64,000 bases of DNA from Erysipelotrichaceae bacterium (GCA_017405675.1 JAFRAB010000033.1:50669-114668); one strand, 5' to 3'; numbered from the stretch's first letter, positions 10,137 through 19,745 are shown. The notes: generated from the letters alone by a model not told the origin. A program made the numbers and translations.

Positions 10137-12143
10137 ATGAAGGAAATAAAACTAACCCCTAAAAGAAAAGAAGCCCTGGCACAGCTGGGCATAAACAATA
10201 CTGAAGATATTATCAATTACTTTCCATACCGCTACGACAGACTGGAATTTCTGGACTATCACCAGTGGGAACTCAACAGTAAGGTCATAGTGGAGGGGGA
10301 AGTTTTTTCCCGTCCGAAAGTCGCCCGCTTCGGCCGCGGCAAATCGGTCATTCATTTTGAACTGGGTAACCGGCAGGACGTATTCAGGATAACGGTCTTT
10401 AATCAGCCATGGTACCGAAATCTGGAGATCGGACAGCATCTTACGATCGTCGGCAAGTATGAGGGCGGTAACAGGATCCTGGCTACGCAGACGACCAAGG
10501 ATGAAATGAAAGAGCTTTTGGGAATCAGGCCGGTTTATTCCCTGAAAGACAAAATAAAACCTAAAACATTCAGCAAGCTGGTCAGCGATGCCCTTGAGGC
10601 CAATAAAAACGAGATCACTGATTTCATGCCGGCTGACATAATGCGCAAATACAGTTTCATGAACCGTTATGACGCTCTATGCAACGTCCATTTTCCTGAT
10701 GATGAAACGGCCTTGCGGAAGGCGATAGATACTCTCAAGTATGAAGAATTCTTCCGTTTCCAGCTATACATGCTGTATCGCCGACAGCAGGCCTTTAACA
10801 GAGATGAGAGATACCGTAAGGTATTTGATGTCTCCAGAATAAGAGAATTTGCAGACAGGCTTCCGTACACGCTTACGGATGATCAGAAGCGGGCTGTAAA
10901 TGACATTATCAGAGACATGAAGGGTAACTACAAAATGGGCAGGCTGCTGCAGGGAGATGTCGGCTGCGGCAAGACAGTGGTAGCCTTTATTGCCATGTAT
11001 GCCTGTTATCTTGCCGGACAGCAGTCCTGTCTGATGGCACCTACGGAAATACTAGCCAAGCAGCATTATGGCAACATGAAGAAGATGTTCGCTGACTATG
11101 ACGTCAGGATAGCTTTGTTATATTCAAACATTTCAGCTCTGGAAAGAAGAGAGCTTTTGTCTCAGATAGCTTCCGGTGAAATAGATTTTATTATCGGTAC
11201 CCATGCTCTGTTTCAGAGTGATGTAGAGTTCAGAAAACTGGGCTTGATAATAACTGATGAACAGCACCGCTTCGGTGTCAAACAGAGACAGCTGCTGCAG
11301 GATAAGGGAGCAGACGCTGATGTGCTTTTAATGTCAGCTACACCGATACCGCGTACTCTGGCGACCTCACTTTACGGTGATCTGGATGTTACAACGATTA
11401 CCCAGACTCCAAATGCTGCTAAGAAGATAACTACTACCCTGATCCGTAAAAACAGTTTCATGGAAATTGTGGATCAGATAGAGAAACTTCTTGATGAAGG
11501 CAATCAGATGTATGTCGTCTGTGCTGCCATAGATAACAGCAGTGATGTCATTTCCCGCAATGTCAATGACATATATAAGAATTTATCGCAGTATTTTAAC
11601 GGCAGATACAGAGTTGGCCTGCTCCATGGTCAGATGCCGGAAGAGGAAAAGGACAGAGTCCAGAACAGTTTTGCCCGGCATGAGCTGGACATACTGGTTT
11701 CCACAACCGTCATAGAGGTTGGAGTAGATGTCAGGGATGCAAACATCATGATCATTTATGATGCCAACCGTTTCGGACTCAGCCAGCTGCATCAGTTAAG
11801 AGGCCGTATCGGCCGTCATGAAAGGGAAGGCTTCTGTTATCTGCTCACTGATACGCAGGATGAAGAAGCGCTCAAACGCCTGCAGGTTATTGTTGAAAAC
11901 AGAGACGGATTCAAGATTTCATACTATGATCTGCAGTTAAGAGGACCGGGTGACATCCTTGGTTACCGTCAGAGCGGCCTGCCTTCATTTAACATTGGAA
12001 ACGTTGTAAACGATGCCGATCTGCTTAACAGATCACGTCAGGATGTACAGGAAATCCTTAATAAAATAGATGATCCGCAGTACGCGGAAGTAAAGAAGTT
12101 CTTGGCGAAAATAAGCACAAATGAACCTTTCTATATGGACTAG
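10137..12143 (+). CDS. recG: ATP-dependent DNA helicase RecG
   Basis: Remodels stalled forks and branched DNA. The 668-residue product has an N-terminal wedge/OB domain (TPKRKEALAQLGI, INYFPYRYDR), Walker A GDVGCGKTV from residue 273, DEQHR (374-378), SATPIPRTLA, STTVIEVGVD and QLRGRIGRHEREG, closing with the family LRGPGDILGYRQSG. No Shine-Dalgarno precedes the ATG; the upstream sequence is the T tract of the fakA terminator. The protein is otherwise intact and full length. Confidence 0.96.
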   Translation: MKEIKLTPKRKEALAQLGINNTEDIINYFPYRYDRLEFLDYHQWELNSKVIVEGEVFSRPKVARFGRGKSVIHFELGNRQDVFRITVFNQPWYRNLEIGQHLTIVGKYEGGNRILATQTTKDEMKELLGIRPVYSLKDKIKPKTFSKLVSDALEANKNEITDFMPADIMRKYSFMNRYDALCNVHFPDDETALRKAIDTLKYEEFFRFQLYMLYRRQQAFNRDERYRKVFDVSRIREFADRLPYTLTDDQKRAVNDIIRDMKGNYKMGRLLQGDVGCGKTVVAFIAMYACYLAGQQSCLMAPTEILAKQHYGNMKKMFADYDVRIALLYSNISALERRELLSQIASGEIDFIIGTHALFQSDVEFRKLGLIITDEQHRFGVKQRQLLQDKGADADVLLMSATPIPRTLATSLYGDLDVTTITQTPNAAKKITTTLIRKNSFMEIVDQIEKLLDEGNQMYVVCAAIDNSSDVISRNVNDIYKNLSQYFNGRYRVGLLHGQMPEEEKDRVQNSFARHELDILVSTTVIEVGVDVRDANIMIIYDANRFGLSQLHQLRGRIGRHEREGFCYLLTDTQDEEALKRLQVIVENRDGFKISYYDLQLRGPGDILGYRQSGLPSFNIGNVVNDADLLNRSRQDVQEILNKIDDPQYAEVKKFLAKISTNEPFYMD

Positions 12144-12147
12144 TTCA

Positions 12148-12156
12148 TGATAAAAT
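12148..12156 (+). promoter_or_regulatory. Extended -10 promoter directly before rnc
   Basis: TGATAAAAT (TAAAAT at 12151-12156) ends 6 nt before the rnc ATG; the -35 position is poor (TTTCTA). If used, transcription would begin at or next to the start codon. Confidence 0.45.
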
Positions 12157-12162
12157 ATTGTC

Positions 12163-12843
12163 ATGAATATCTATGATTGGTTAGCAAAACACGATATCAA
12201 AATAAGCAGTCATCAGTTAATTGATGATGCTTTTACTCATACGTCATATGTGAATGAACACAGGCAGGCGCTGCATGATAATGAACGTCTGGAATTCATG
12301 GGAGATGCGGTAATGCAGATATGGGTTTCGGAAAAACTGTTCATGCATAAGCCTGTTCTTTCAGAAGGGCAGATGTCAAAGTACAGAGCCCGGATCGTCT
12401 GTGAAAAATCATTTGCGCAGCTGATGCGTCAGATGAAACTGAATCAGTTCATCCGCCTGGGTGCCGGCGAAGAAAAAAGCGGCGGCAGAGACAGAGATTC
12501 CATTCTGGCTGATACTTTTGAAGCCTTTATCGGGGCTCTGTATCTGGTGGCAGGTATGGATGAAGTAAATAAGATACTGGAAAAATACGTCAAACCGTTA
12601 ACTGACAATCCTGAGAGTCTGGAAATGAGCGATTATAAGACCAGATTACAGGAATATGTTCAGTCAGATATCAGAAAGGCTGTGACGTACAGACTGCTGA
12701 AGGAAAGCGGTCCTTCCAACAATCCTCTCTTCGAGATAGGTGCCTATCTTGATGAGGTACTGTTGGGAAAGGGCAGCGGTCACAGCAAGAAAGAGGCTGA
12801 ACAGATGGCAGCCAGGGAAGCGTTAAGGATACTGGTGAAATAA
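12163..12843 (+). CDS. rnc: Ribonuclease III
   Basis: Double-strand-specific endonuclease for rRNA precursors and structured mRNAs. The 226-residue product has the signature NERLEFMGDAV (Glu44, Asp48), the second acidic motif DTFEAFIGALY and a C-terminal dsRNA-binding domain from about 155 (DYKTRLQEYVQ, GKGSGHSKKEAEQMAAREAL). No ribosome-binding site precedes the ATG, but an extended -10 does, so a leaderless transcript is possible. Next to polC; the Bacillus order smc-ftsY is not kept. Confidence 0.97.
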   Translation: MNIYDWLAKHDIKISSHQLIDDAFTHTSYVNEHRQALHDNERLEFMGDAVMQIWVSEKLFMHKPVLSEGQMSKYRARIVCEKSFAQLMRQMKLNQFIRLGAGEEKSGGRDRDSILADTFEAFIGALYLVAGMDEVNKILEKYVKPLTDNPESLEMSDYKTRLQEYVQSDIRKAVTYRLLKESGPSNNPLFEIGAYLDEVLLGKGSGHSKKEAEQMAAREALRILVK

Positions 12844-12844
12844 T

Positions 12845-15800
12845 ATGGATATTAGAGAGATTCTGAAAACGATCGGATTACCGGAACAATATTACCGTTA
12901 TTTCAATAACGCTTTTTTAATGCTTCCGCAGTATAACAAAACAAAAAATCAGATCGTATTCAACATTAAGACGCAGGATGTTCTGCCTTTTGAAGTTTAC
13001 CGTCAGCTTAAGGAATCTCTTACTGAGTATTTTCATGCTGATGCGGAAGTCATCATAGATACTTTTGAATGTACAATTGGTACCGGTGAAGTTAATAACT
13101 ATTTCCTGGAGTTTGCCAGAGAAAACAGGATCAGCAGTGAAATACCGCTGGTTGCAGACAAAAAGATCAACATCAATCTGCCTGATGAGCAGCTTTCCAG
13201 ATTACGGGAATACCTGCTGGCCAGAGGCATAACATATCAGGTTGTCAATGAAGAAATAAAGATAAAGGAAGAGACTCGTCAGGGCAGGGATTATTTTGCC
13301 CGTAACGGTTCTGATACGCGTACCAGGACCAGGTCTCTGACTGCTGAAAACGTCAACCGTGAGAAATACACGCTGCTGGGTGTTGATGCACTGAAGGAAG
13401 GAATGAAAGACATCAGTACGATAGGCAAGGTGTTCCGTGTTGATTATCAGACTTTCCGCAACGGACGCGAAATGCAGAAGATCTACATTACTGATTATAA
13501 GGATGCCAAGATCATCAAGCGTTTTGAGGACCGCAATACGACCAAAGCCATGCTTCATGAAATCGAAGAAGACCAGATCATCAAGGTCTACGGTTCCGTC
13601 AAGCATGACGATTATGAAAGAGATACGGTCATAACCGCTGATTTCATAGAGAAACTGGATATTGATCCATGGAAACGAGTGGACTCCTATCCGGGCAACA
13701 AACATATTGATCTGCATGTTCATACCAACAGAACGGAAATGGACGGTGTAGCCGATACCAAGAAGATCATCAAGCAGGCTTTCAAGTTCGGTCAGAAGGC
13801 TATTGCCATTACTGATATCGGTGTCGTTCAGGCCTATCCGCTGGCTCAGCAGGTCCATATGGATCTTGATAAAAAGAATCCGGGTAATGACTTCAAGGTC
13901 ATTTACGGCATCGAAATGAAAGTCGCAGATGAAAAACTGCCGATCGTCTTCAACCCTGATGACAGCAGTGTTTTCAATGCCGAATATGTGGTACTTGACC
14001 TGGAAACTACCGGCTTAAGCACTAAGTATGACTACATTATTGAATTTGGCGGCATTCTGGTCCGTAACAATACAATAGTGGAGAGCAGCAGGAAACAGAT
14101 ATTTGTCAAGCCTCCTGTTCTGCTGCCGCCGTTTATTGAGCAGAAGACAAACATTACCAATGCCATGCTGGAAGAAGCATCTCCTATAGAAGATGTCATT
14201 GATGAGATCCTGGAATTTATCGGAGACAGAGTCATTGTTGCGCATAACGCTGATTTTGACTTCAAGTTCCTGAATCAGAAGCTTATCGATATGGGCAGGG
14301 AACCGCTTAAGAACGTCTGCCTTGATACTCTTTCTCTGGCTAAAGTGGTAGTAAAGAACAGAAAGTACTACCGTCTTGGTCAGATTGCCAAGAACTACAG
14401 CGTCAAATATGATGACGAAGCAGCTCACAGAGGCGATTACGATGCTTATGTTCTGGCTCAGATACTGGTCAGAATGATACTTGACATTCCTGATTACCGC
14501 GAAGTCACATTCAGACAGCTGCAGGAAAACCAGAGTGACGATATATACAAGAAAGCCTTTACGCACAATGTGGTGCTGCTGGCCAGAAACATGGCTGGCA
14601 TCAAGTCCATTTATGAGCTGGTCTCACTGTCACATACCAAATATCTGACCTATTTTGCCAAGGAAAACGCCAAGAAAGCCGACAGTGACGTTGTGGCTGA
14701 ACCGCGCATCATCATGTCTGAGATCCTCAAGAGAAGACAGAATCTGATCATTGGATCAGGCAACCTTTACGGTGAACTGATCGAAGATGCTCTCAACAGA
14801 TCTGATGAAGAAGTTGAAGAGTGCATGAAAATGTTCGACTATGTGGAACTGCAGCCGCTGGAATGCTACAGTCCGCTTCTGGAAGAAGGCTCAAGCCTTG
14901 ATGAGGAAAGACTGCTGAAGGTAGTTAATACCATCATCAGGATCGCTGACAAACTGGGAAAACCTATCATTGCCAGCAATGACGTTTACTACATCAATCC
15001 TGAAGAGAAAATTGCCCGTGAGATCTATATCATGGCCAAGAGAATCGGCGGGGGACGCCATCCTCTGTGCCCTTTGAGAAGCGATAAGCAGAAGAAATTC
15101 AGTGCTCCTAATCAGCATTTGATGACAACCAACGAAATGCTGGATGCCTTCAGTTTCGTCAAGGACAGGGCAGTTGAATTCGTCATAGACAACCCGGCTA
15201 AAATTGCAGCCATGGTTGATAAGATCTATCCTATTCCAACCAAGCTGATGACTCCGACAATTGAAGGCTGTGAACAGCTGCTGACAGATGAGATTTATAA
15301 GAATGCGCATGAGATTTATGGTGATCCGTTACCGCCGATCGTAGCTGAGAGAATTGAAAAGGAACTTAACAGTGTCATTACCAACGGATTCTCCGTGCAG
15401 TATTACATTGCATATCTGCTTGTTAAGAAGAGCAATGAAGACGGCTATATTGTTGGTTCAAGAGGTTCTGTAGGCAGCAGCTTCATAGCTACCATGGCCA
15501 ATATTACAGAGGTTAATCCGCTTGTTCCTCATTACATCTGCCCGAAATGCAAGCATTCCGAATTCTTTACGAATAATGAATATGCCAACGGTTTTGACCT
15601 GCCGGAAAAAAGATGTCCTGTATGCGGTGAACCAATGAACCGCAACGGTCACTCAATACCTTTTGAAACGTTCCTGGGATTCCATGGCGATAAGGTTCCG
15701 GATATTGACTTGAACTTCTCGGAAGAAAACCAGAACAAGTCTCAGCTTCTGATCAGAGACATATTCGGTGAAGAATACACATACCGTGCCGGAACGATCG

Positions 15801-17167
15801 GTACCGTAGCCCAGAAAACAGCTTTCGGTTATGTGAAGGGCTATTGCGAAGATAAGGGCCTGATCAATGCCGAAGGAAAACCGATATTCTCAAATGCCTA
15901 TCAGGAATTACTCTCCCAGATGTGTACGGACGTCAAGCGTACGACCGGACAGCATCCGGGCGGAATCGTCGTTATTCCAAAGGAAAAGGAAGTACATGAT
16001 TTCACACCTATTCAGTATCCGGCAAACGATCCGTTTGCGGACTGGAAGACAACGCATTTTGCGTTCAGTGACCTTCATGACAATATCCTTAAGCTTGATA
16101 TTCTCGGACATGTTGACCCGACAGCCGTAAGACTGCTGCAGATCATGACCGGCATCGATCCTAAGAGCATTCCTATGAATGACAGGAAAGCACTTTCGCT
16201 TTTCAGTTCGACTGAAGCCATGGGCATCAATGATCCTGACGGCATCTATCAGGAGAAAAACGGTGCGGCCGGACTTCCTGAGTTTGGTACCAGAAACAAC
16301 CGTAACATTCTCGACAAGACAAAACCTACTACCTTTGCGGAACTGGTTTCACTGTCAGGTCTGACACATGGTACGGACGTCTGGGCAAACAATGCTGAAA
16401 GATGGATCGATGAGCTCGGTCTGACGCTGAAAGACGTTATTGCCTGCCGTGACGATATCATGACATATCTCATCAGCAAGGGCCTGAATTCCAAGGAGTC
16501 ATTTGACATCATGGAAAGCGTCCGTAAGGGCAGAGGCTTAAGTGAGCAGTGGATCCGGGACATGAGAGGTCATGAGGTTCCGGAGTGGTATATCAAATCA
16601 TGTCTGCTGATCAAGTACATGTTCCCAAAAGCTCATGCGGTTGCCTACGTCATGATGGCTGTCCGTATTGCCTGGTGGAAGGTTTACTATCCGGCCGAAT
16701 ACTATGCATGCTATTTCTCATGCCGCTGTGATGCATATGATATAGAGACTCTGATAAAGGGCAAGGATGCTATTTACAGACGTCTGATGGAAATCAGAAA
16801 GAAACTGGATACGGCCAAAAACAGCGTTACTACCAAGGAAAAGGCTCTGGAATCAACTTTGGAGATAGCACTGGAAATGTATCTGCGCGGATACAGCTTC
16901 AGCAATATTTCTCTTAAGAATTCTGAGGCCAAAAACTTCAGAGTAGACCCTGAAGATCCGAAGAAGATCGTTCCGTCATTCAACTGTATTGACGGTCTGG
17001 GTGAAAACGTTGCCGCGTCCATCATTACTGCCAGAGAAGACCATCCGTTCTATTCCAGAGAAGATCTGCAGAAGAGGACTTCACTTAACCAGACTCAGAT
17101 TCAGAATCTGGCCAGAATGGGTGTTCTTGATGAGCTTAATGAAGAGGATCAGCTTTCACTGTTCTGA
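12845..17167 (+). CDS. polC: DNA polymerase III alpha subunit, PolC type
   Basis: Main replicative polymerase of low-GC Gram-positives. The 1440-residue product has, in order: N-terminal domain, OB fold, PHP domain split by a DEDD exonuclease (YVVLDLETTGLS, Asp385, Glu387; HNADFDFKF), polymerase palm (VGSRGSVGSSF, PDIDLNFSEEN with Asp953 and Asp955), a zinc-binding CPKC/CPVC pair and a C-terminal HhH region. PHP ligand positions look altered: His291/His293 are present, but the usual TDH reads TDI (Ile325) and the usual NVHYL reads DVYYI (Tyr715). It starts 1 nt after rnc, with GGTGA upstream. Confidence 0.98.
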   Translation: MDIREILKTIGLPEQYYRYFNNAFLMLPQYNKTKNQIVFNIKTQDVLPFEVYRQLKESLTEYFHADAEVIIDTFECTIGTGEVNNYFLEFARENRISSEIPLVADKKININLPDEQLSRLREYLLARGITYQVVNEEIKIKEETRQGRDYFARNGSDTRTRTRSLTAENVNREKYTLLGVDALKEGMKDISTIGKVFRVDYQTFRNGREMQKIYITDYKDAKIIKRFEDRNTTKAMLHEIEEDQIIKVYGSVKHDDYERDTVITADFIEKLDIDPWKRVDSYPGNKHIDLHVHTNRTEMDGVADTKKIIKQAFKFGQKAIAITDIGVVQAYPLAQQVHMDLDKKNPGNDFKVIYGIEMKVADEKLPIVFNPDDSSVFNAEYVVLDLETTGLSTKYDYIIEFGGILVRNNTIVESSRKQIFVKPPVLLPPFIEQKTNITNAMLEEASPIEDVIDEILEFIGDRVIVAHNADFDFKFLNQKLIDMGREPLKNVCLDTLSLAKVVVKNRKYYRLGQIAKNYSVKYDDEAAHRGDYDAYVLAQILVRMILDIPDYREVTFRQLQENQSDDIYKKAFTHNVVLLARNMAGIKSIYELVSLSHTKYLTYFAKENAKKADSDVVAEPRIIMSEILKRRQNLIIGSGNLYGELIEDALNRSDEEVEECMKMFDYVELQPLECYSPLLEEGSSLDEERLLKVVNTIIRIADKLGKPIIASNDVYYINPEEKIAREIYIMAKRIGGGRHPLCPLRSDKQKKFSAPNQHLMTTNEMLDAFSFVKDRAVEFVIDNPAKIAAMVDKIYPIPTKLMTPTIEGCEQLLTDEIYKNAHEIYGDPLPPIVAERIEKELNSVITNGFSVQYYIAYLLVKKSNEDGYIVGSRGSVGSSFIATMANITEVNPLVPHYICPKCKHSEFFTNNEYANGFDLPEKRCPVCGEPMNRNGHSIPFETFLGFHGDKVPDIDLNFSEENQNKSQLLIRDIFGEEYTYRAGTIGTVAQKTAFGYVKGYCEDKGLINAEGKPIFSNAYQELLSQMCTDVKRTTGQHPGGIVVIPKEKEVHDFTPIQYPANDPFADWKTTHFAFSDLHDNILKLDILGHVDPTAVRLLQIMTGIDPKSIPMNDRKALSLFSSTEAMGINDPDGIYQEKNGAAGLPEFGTRNNRNILDKTKPTTFAELVSLSGLTHGTDVWANNAERWIDELGLTLKDVIACRDDIMTYLISKGLNSKESFDIMESVRKGRGLSEQWIRDMRGHEVPEWYIKSCLLIKYMFPKAHAVAYVMMAVRIAWWKVYYPAEYYACYFSCRCDAYDIETLIKGKDAIYRRLMEIRKKLDTAKNSVTTKEKALESTLEIALEMYLRGYSFSNISLKNSEAKNFRVDPEDPKKIVPSFNCIDGLGENVAASIITAREDHPFYSREDLQKRTSLNQTQIQNLARMGVLDELNEEDQLSLF

Positions 17168-17185
17168 TGAAATAAAACTAATTTG

Positions 17186-17209
17186 AAAAGGCGTCAGCGA
17201 CGCCTTTTT
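17186..17209 (+). terminator. Intrinsic terminator after polC
   Basis: Stem AAAAGGCGTC (17186-17195)/GACGCCTTTT (17199-17208), AGC loop, T run. Confidence 0.88.
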
Positions 17210-17250
17210 CAGTTATATGACGGTATAAAAACCGATTGTTTATTTTACTC

Positions 17251-17279
17251 TTGCATAAAAAATCTTTTTAAAGTAATAT
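17251..17279 (+). promoter_or_regulatory. Promoter of the rimP-nusA-infB operon
   Basis: TTGCAT (17251-17256), 17-nt spacer, TAATAT (17274-17279). The leader to the rimP ATG is about 50 nt. Confidence 0.65.
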
Positions 17280-17290
17280 ATATGCGTAAT

Positions 17291-17313
17291 GAGGAGTGGT
17301 TAAGCCACTCCTT
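17291..17313 (+). promoter_or_regulatory. Hairpin in the rimP leader
   Basis: GGAGTGG (17293-17299) pairs with CCACTCC (17305-17311) around a TTAAG loop, extended by A-T and G-T. It lies a few bases after the predicted transcription start and 22 nt before the start codon, with no T run after it. A 5'-end stabiliser or a protein site is possible; its function is not known. Confidence 0.45.
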
Positions 17314-17334
17314 AATTAATGCTTTGGAGGATAC

Positions 17335-17793
17335 ATGGAATTAAGTGAATTAAGCAGACTGGCTGAGAACATATTCAAAAAACATGGAATAGCCAGACAT
17401 CAGATCAGATGGATCAGCGGAAAAGTGGGAACACTTGAAGTCATGATCATGAAGGAAGACGGCAGCATGGATATGGATACCTGCGCACTGGTATCTCAGG
17501 ATCTGTCAAAACTGCTGGATGAAATCGATTATTCAGATGCAGCATACAATCTGGATGTCTGCTCATTCGGAGCAGAACAGCCATTGCAGGTTGAAGAACT
17601 GGATGATCAGATCGATGCTTACATTCATGTCGAATTAAAGAATCCTGCCAAGGGCATAGACATGCTTGAAGGAACTCTCAGGGAGAGTAATGAAAAGACC
17701 ATTACCATGGAATACATGGATAAGGGAAGAAAAAAGACAGCTGAAATAGAAAAGGATAACATCAGATTTGTCAGAACAGCTGTGAAGTTATAG
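17335..17793 (+). CDS. rimP: Ribosome maturation factor RimP
   Basis: Assists 30S subunit assembly. The 152-residue length and the two-domain form (N-terminal alpha/beta domain with MDTCALVSQDLSKLLDE; C-terminal SH3-like barrel with GTLRESNEKTITME) fit the family. GGAGGATAC lies before the ATG. It opens the conserved operon rimP-nusA-rnpM-infB-rbfA. The usual motif around EVSSPG is altered (DVCSFGAEQPL), so the core is somewhat divergent. Confidence 0.9.
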   Translation: MELSELSRLAENIFKKHGIARHQIRWISGKVGTLEVMIMKEDGSMDMDTCALVSQDLSKLLDEIDYSDAAYNLDVCSFGAEQPLQVEELDDQIDAYIHVELKNPAKGIDMLEGTLRESNEKTITMEYMDKGRKKTAEIEKDNIRFVRTAVKL

Positions 17794-17802
17794 GAGAAGG
17801 GT

Positions 17803-19491
17803 ATGAGAACAAAGAAAGATAACACTCCATCCGTAAATGAAGCATGGAGTGAGATAGTCAACAATAAGCTTATTCCTCAGGAAGTATTCCAGGAAGCTTT
17901 AAAGGAAAGTATCGTCAAGGCTTACCGCAAGCACATTAACTGTCCTGATGCGGAAGTCAGAGTTGAACTGCATCCGGATGGAAAAATGGATGTATATCAG
18001 CAGCGTAAGGTTATCGATACTGAAGTTGAAGATGATGAAATCGAGATTTCTCTCGAAGATGCTCAGGCTATCAATCCTGAACTGAAGGTCGGAGATATTC
18101 TTGAAGAACCTGTCAGCATCGCTGATTTCGGCCGTGCCACAGTTTCTCTGGCTAAGAATGTCATGCTTCAGAAAATCAAGGAAGCAAGCAAGCAGATCGT
18201 CTTTGATGAATACAGTGACAAGATTGATGATATTACCTGGGGTACAGTTCAAACCGTAGAAGACAAGTATACTCTGATCCAGTTAGACAAGACTCTGGCT
18301 ATGATGCCAAAGAGTGAACAGATTCCTGGCGAAAGACTGACTGACAGCCAGAGAATCAGAGTCCTGATCAAATCAGTTGCCAAGGAAACAAAGGGTGCTC
18401 AGGTCATAGTTTCCAGAGCCAGTGCCAATCTGGTCAAGAGACTGTTTGAAATCACCATTACCGAAATATATGACGGTACAGTTGAAGTCAAGGCTATCGC
18501 CAGAGAAGCCGGCGAAAGAACAAAGATGGCTGTTTACTCAAAGAATCCTAACGTTGACGCTGTTGGCTCATGCATTGGCCATCAGGGACAGAGAGTTAAG
18601 GATGTTCTGGAGGAAATCACAAAGTATTCAAATTCCGATGAAAGAATTGATGTTGTTGAATGGAGCCCGAACATTGTCGAGTTCGTAAAGAATATCATGA
18701 AACCGGCTGAAATACTTGGTGTCCTGCCATCAGGTGACAGCGGCAACCTGCTGCTGGTCGTAGATAACGAAAAGCTGTCACAGGCTATTGGCAAAAGAGG
18801 CATCAATGCCAGACTTGCCAGCAAGCTGATGAACAGAAAGATCGATATCAAGAGCGTTTCCGAAGTTCAGGAAATGGGTATTGACTGGGTAAGTGAAGCA
18901 CAGGCATTTGCAGCTAAGGAAGAAGCTTTACGCAAACAGAAAGCCATCGAGGAAATGAAGGCTGCTGCTGAAAAGAAAGCTGCTGAAGAAGCTGCCAAGG
19001 CTGCTGAACAGCTCGTTGAAAACGAAGAAGAACCAGAAGAAACTGTTGTACAGCCTGAACCGGTCGTTGAAGAAACAGTGGTTGAGGAAACTGTTACAGC
19101 TGAACCAGTCGTTGAAGAAGTTAAGGAAGCTGAAGAAGTCGCTGAGGAAGTTCCTGCAGAAGAACCTGCTCAGGAACAGGAGACTGTCAAGAAGCGCAAA
19201 CCTAAACTTGAAAAAGCCAGCGAATATGTTTCCAAGTATGAAGAACTTGCTGATGCCAGAAAATCACAGCAGCAGACAACTTCTTCCAGACGTAAGAAAA
19301 CTACCAAGGAAGACGAAGAAGCTGCCGAACTCAGAAGAAAGCTTGAAGAACTCAGAAATCAGGAATACCAGATCAAACCTGAGTATACTGAGGAAGAACT
19401 GGAGGACTTCAACAATGATGATGAGGAACACTGGTATGATGAAGACATCGATTACGATGATTACGATGACTACTATGACGATGAGGAATAG
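17803..19491 (+). CDS. nusA: Transcription factor NusA with long acidic C-terminal extension
   Basis: Binds RNA polymerase and modulates pausing, termination and antitermination. Residues 1 to about 365 hold the N-terminal domain, S1 and two KH domains (CIGHQGQRVKDVLEE, AIGKRGINARLASKLMN), the complete length of Bacillus NusA. About 195 more residues follow: a Glu/Ala/Val-rich stretch (VVEETVVEETV type), a Lys-rich helix and a terminal Asp/Tyr/Glu tract. The tail is not the E. coli acidic repeat pair. It stays in frame to a normal stop. Confidence 0.95.
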   Translation: MRTKKDNTPSVNEAWSEIVNNKLIPQEVFQEALKESIVKAYRKHINCPDAEVRVELHPDGKMDVYQQRKVIDTEVEDDEIEISLEDAQAINPELKVGDILEEPVSIADFGRATVSLAKNVMLQKIKEASKQIVFDEYSDKIDDITWGTVQTVEDKYTLIQLDKTLAMMPKSEQIPGERLTDSQRIRVLIKSVAKETKGAQVIVSRASANLVKRLFEITITEIYDGTVEVKAIAREAGERTKMAVYSKNPNVDAVGSCIGHQGQRVKDVLEEITKYSNSDERIDVVEWSPNIVEFVKNIMKPAEILGVLPSGDSGNLLLVVDNEKLSQAIGKRGINARLASKLMNRKIDIKSVSEVQEMGIDWVSEAQAFAAKEEALRKQKAIEEMKAAAEKKAAEEAAKAAEQLVENEEEPEETVVQPEPVVEETVVEETVTAEPVVEEVKEAEEVAEEVPAEEPAQEQETVKKRKPKLEKASEYVSKYEELADARKSQQQTTSSRRKKTTKEDEEAAELRRKLEELRNQEYQIKPEYTEEELEDFNNDDEEHWYDEDIDYDDYDDYYDDEE

Positions 19492-19493
19492 AA

Positions 19494-19745
19494 ATGCGTA
19501 AGATTCCAATGCGTAAATGCGTCATTACGAATGAACGCTTTCCGAAGAATGAACTTATCAGAGTAGTAAGGACACCTGAGGGAGAAATAGTTGTTGATCC
19601 TACAGGCAGAAAAAACGGTCACGGCGCTTATCTCAGAAAAGATGCTGAGGTAATTGCCACGGCCAGAAAGAAAAAAACACTGAACAGGATACTTGAGACT
19701 GAGATTCCTGATTCAGTATATGATGAACTTGAAAAAATGATCTAA
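19494..19745 (+). CDS. rnpM: YlxR family protein RnpM
   Basis: Small RNA-binding protein; B. subtilis YlxR (RnpM) has been reported to bind RNase P RNA and modulate its activity. The 83-residue product has the family pattern PMRKCVITNERFPKNELIRVV, VDPTGRKNGHGAYL and a C-terminal helix. GAGGA in the end of nusA lies 6 nt before the ATG. The ylxQ gene that usually follows is absent; infB comes next. Confidence 0.9.
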   Translation: MRKIPMRKCVITNERFPKNELIRVVRTPEGEIVVDPTGRKNGHGAYLRKDAEVIATARKKKTLNRILETEIPDSVYDELEKMI

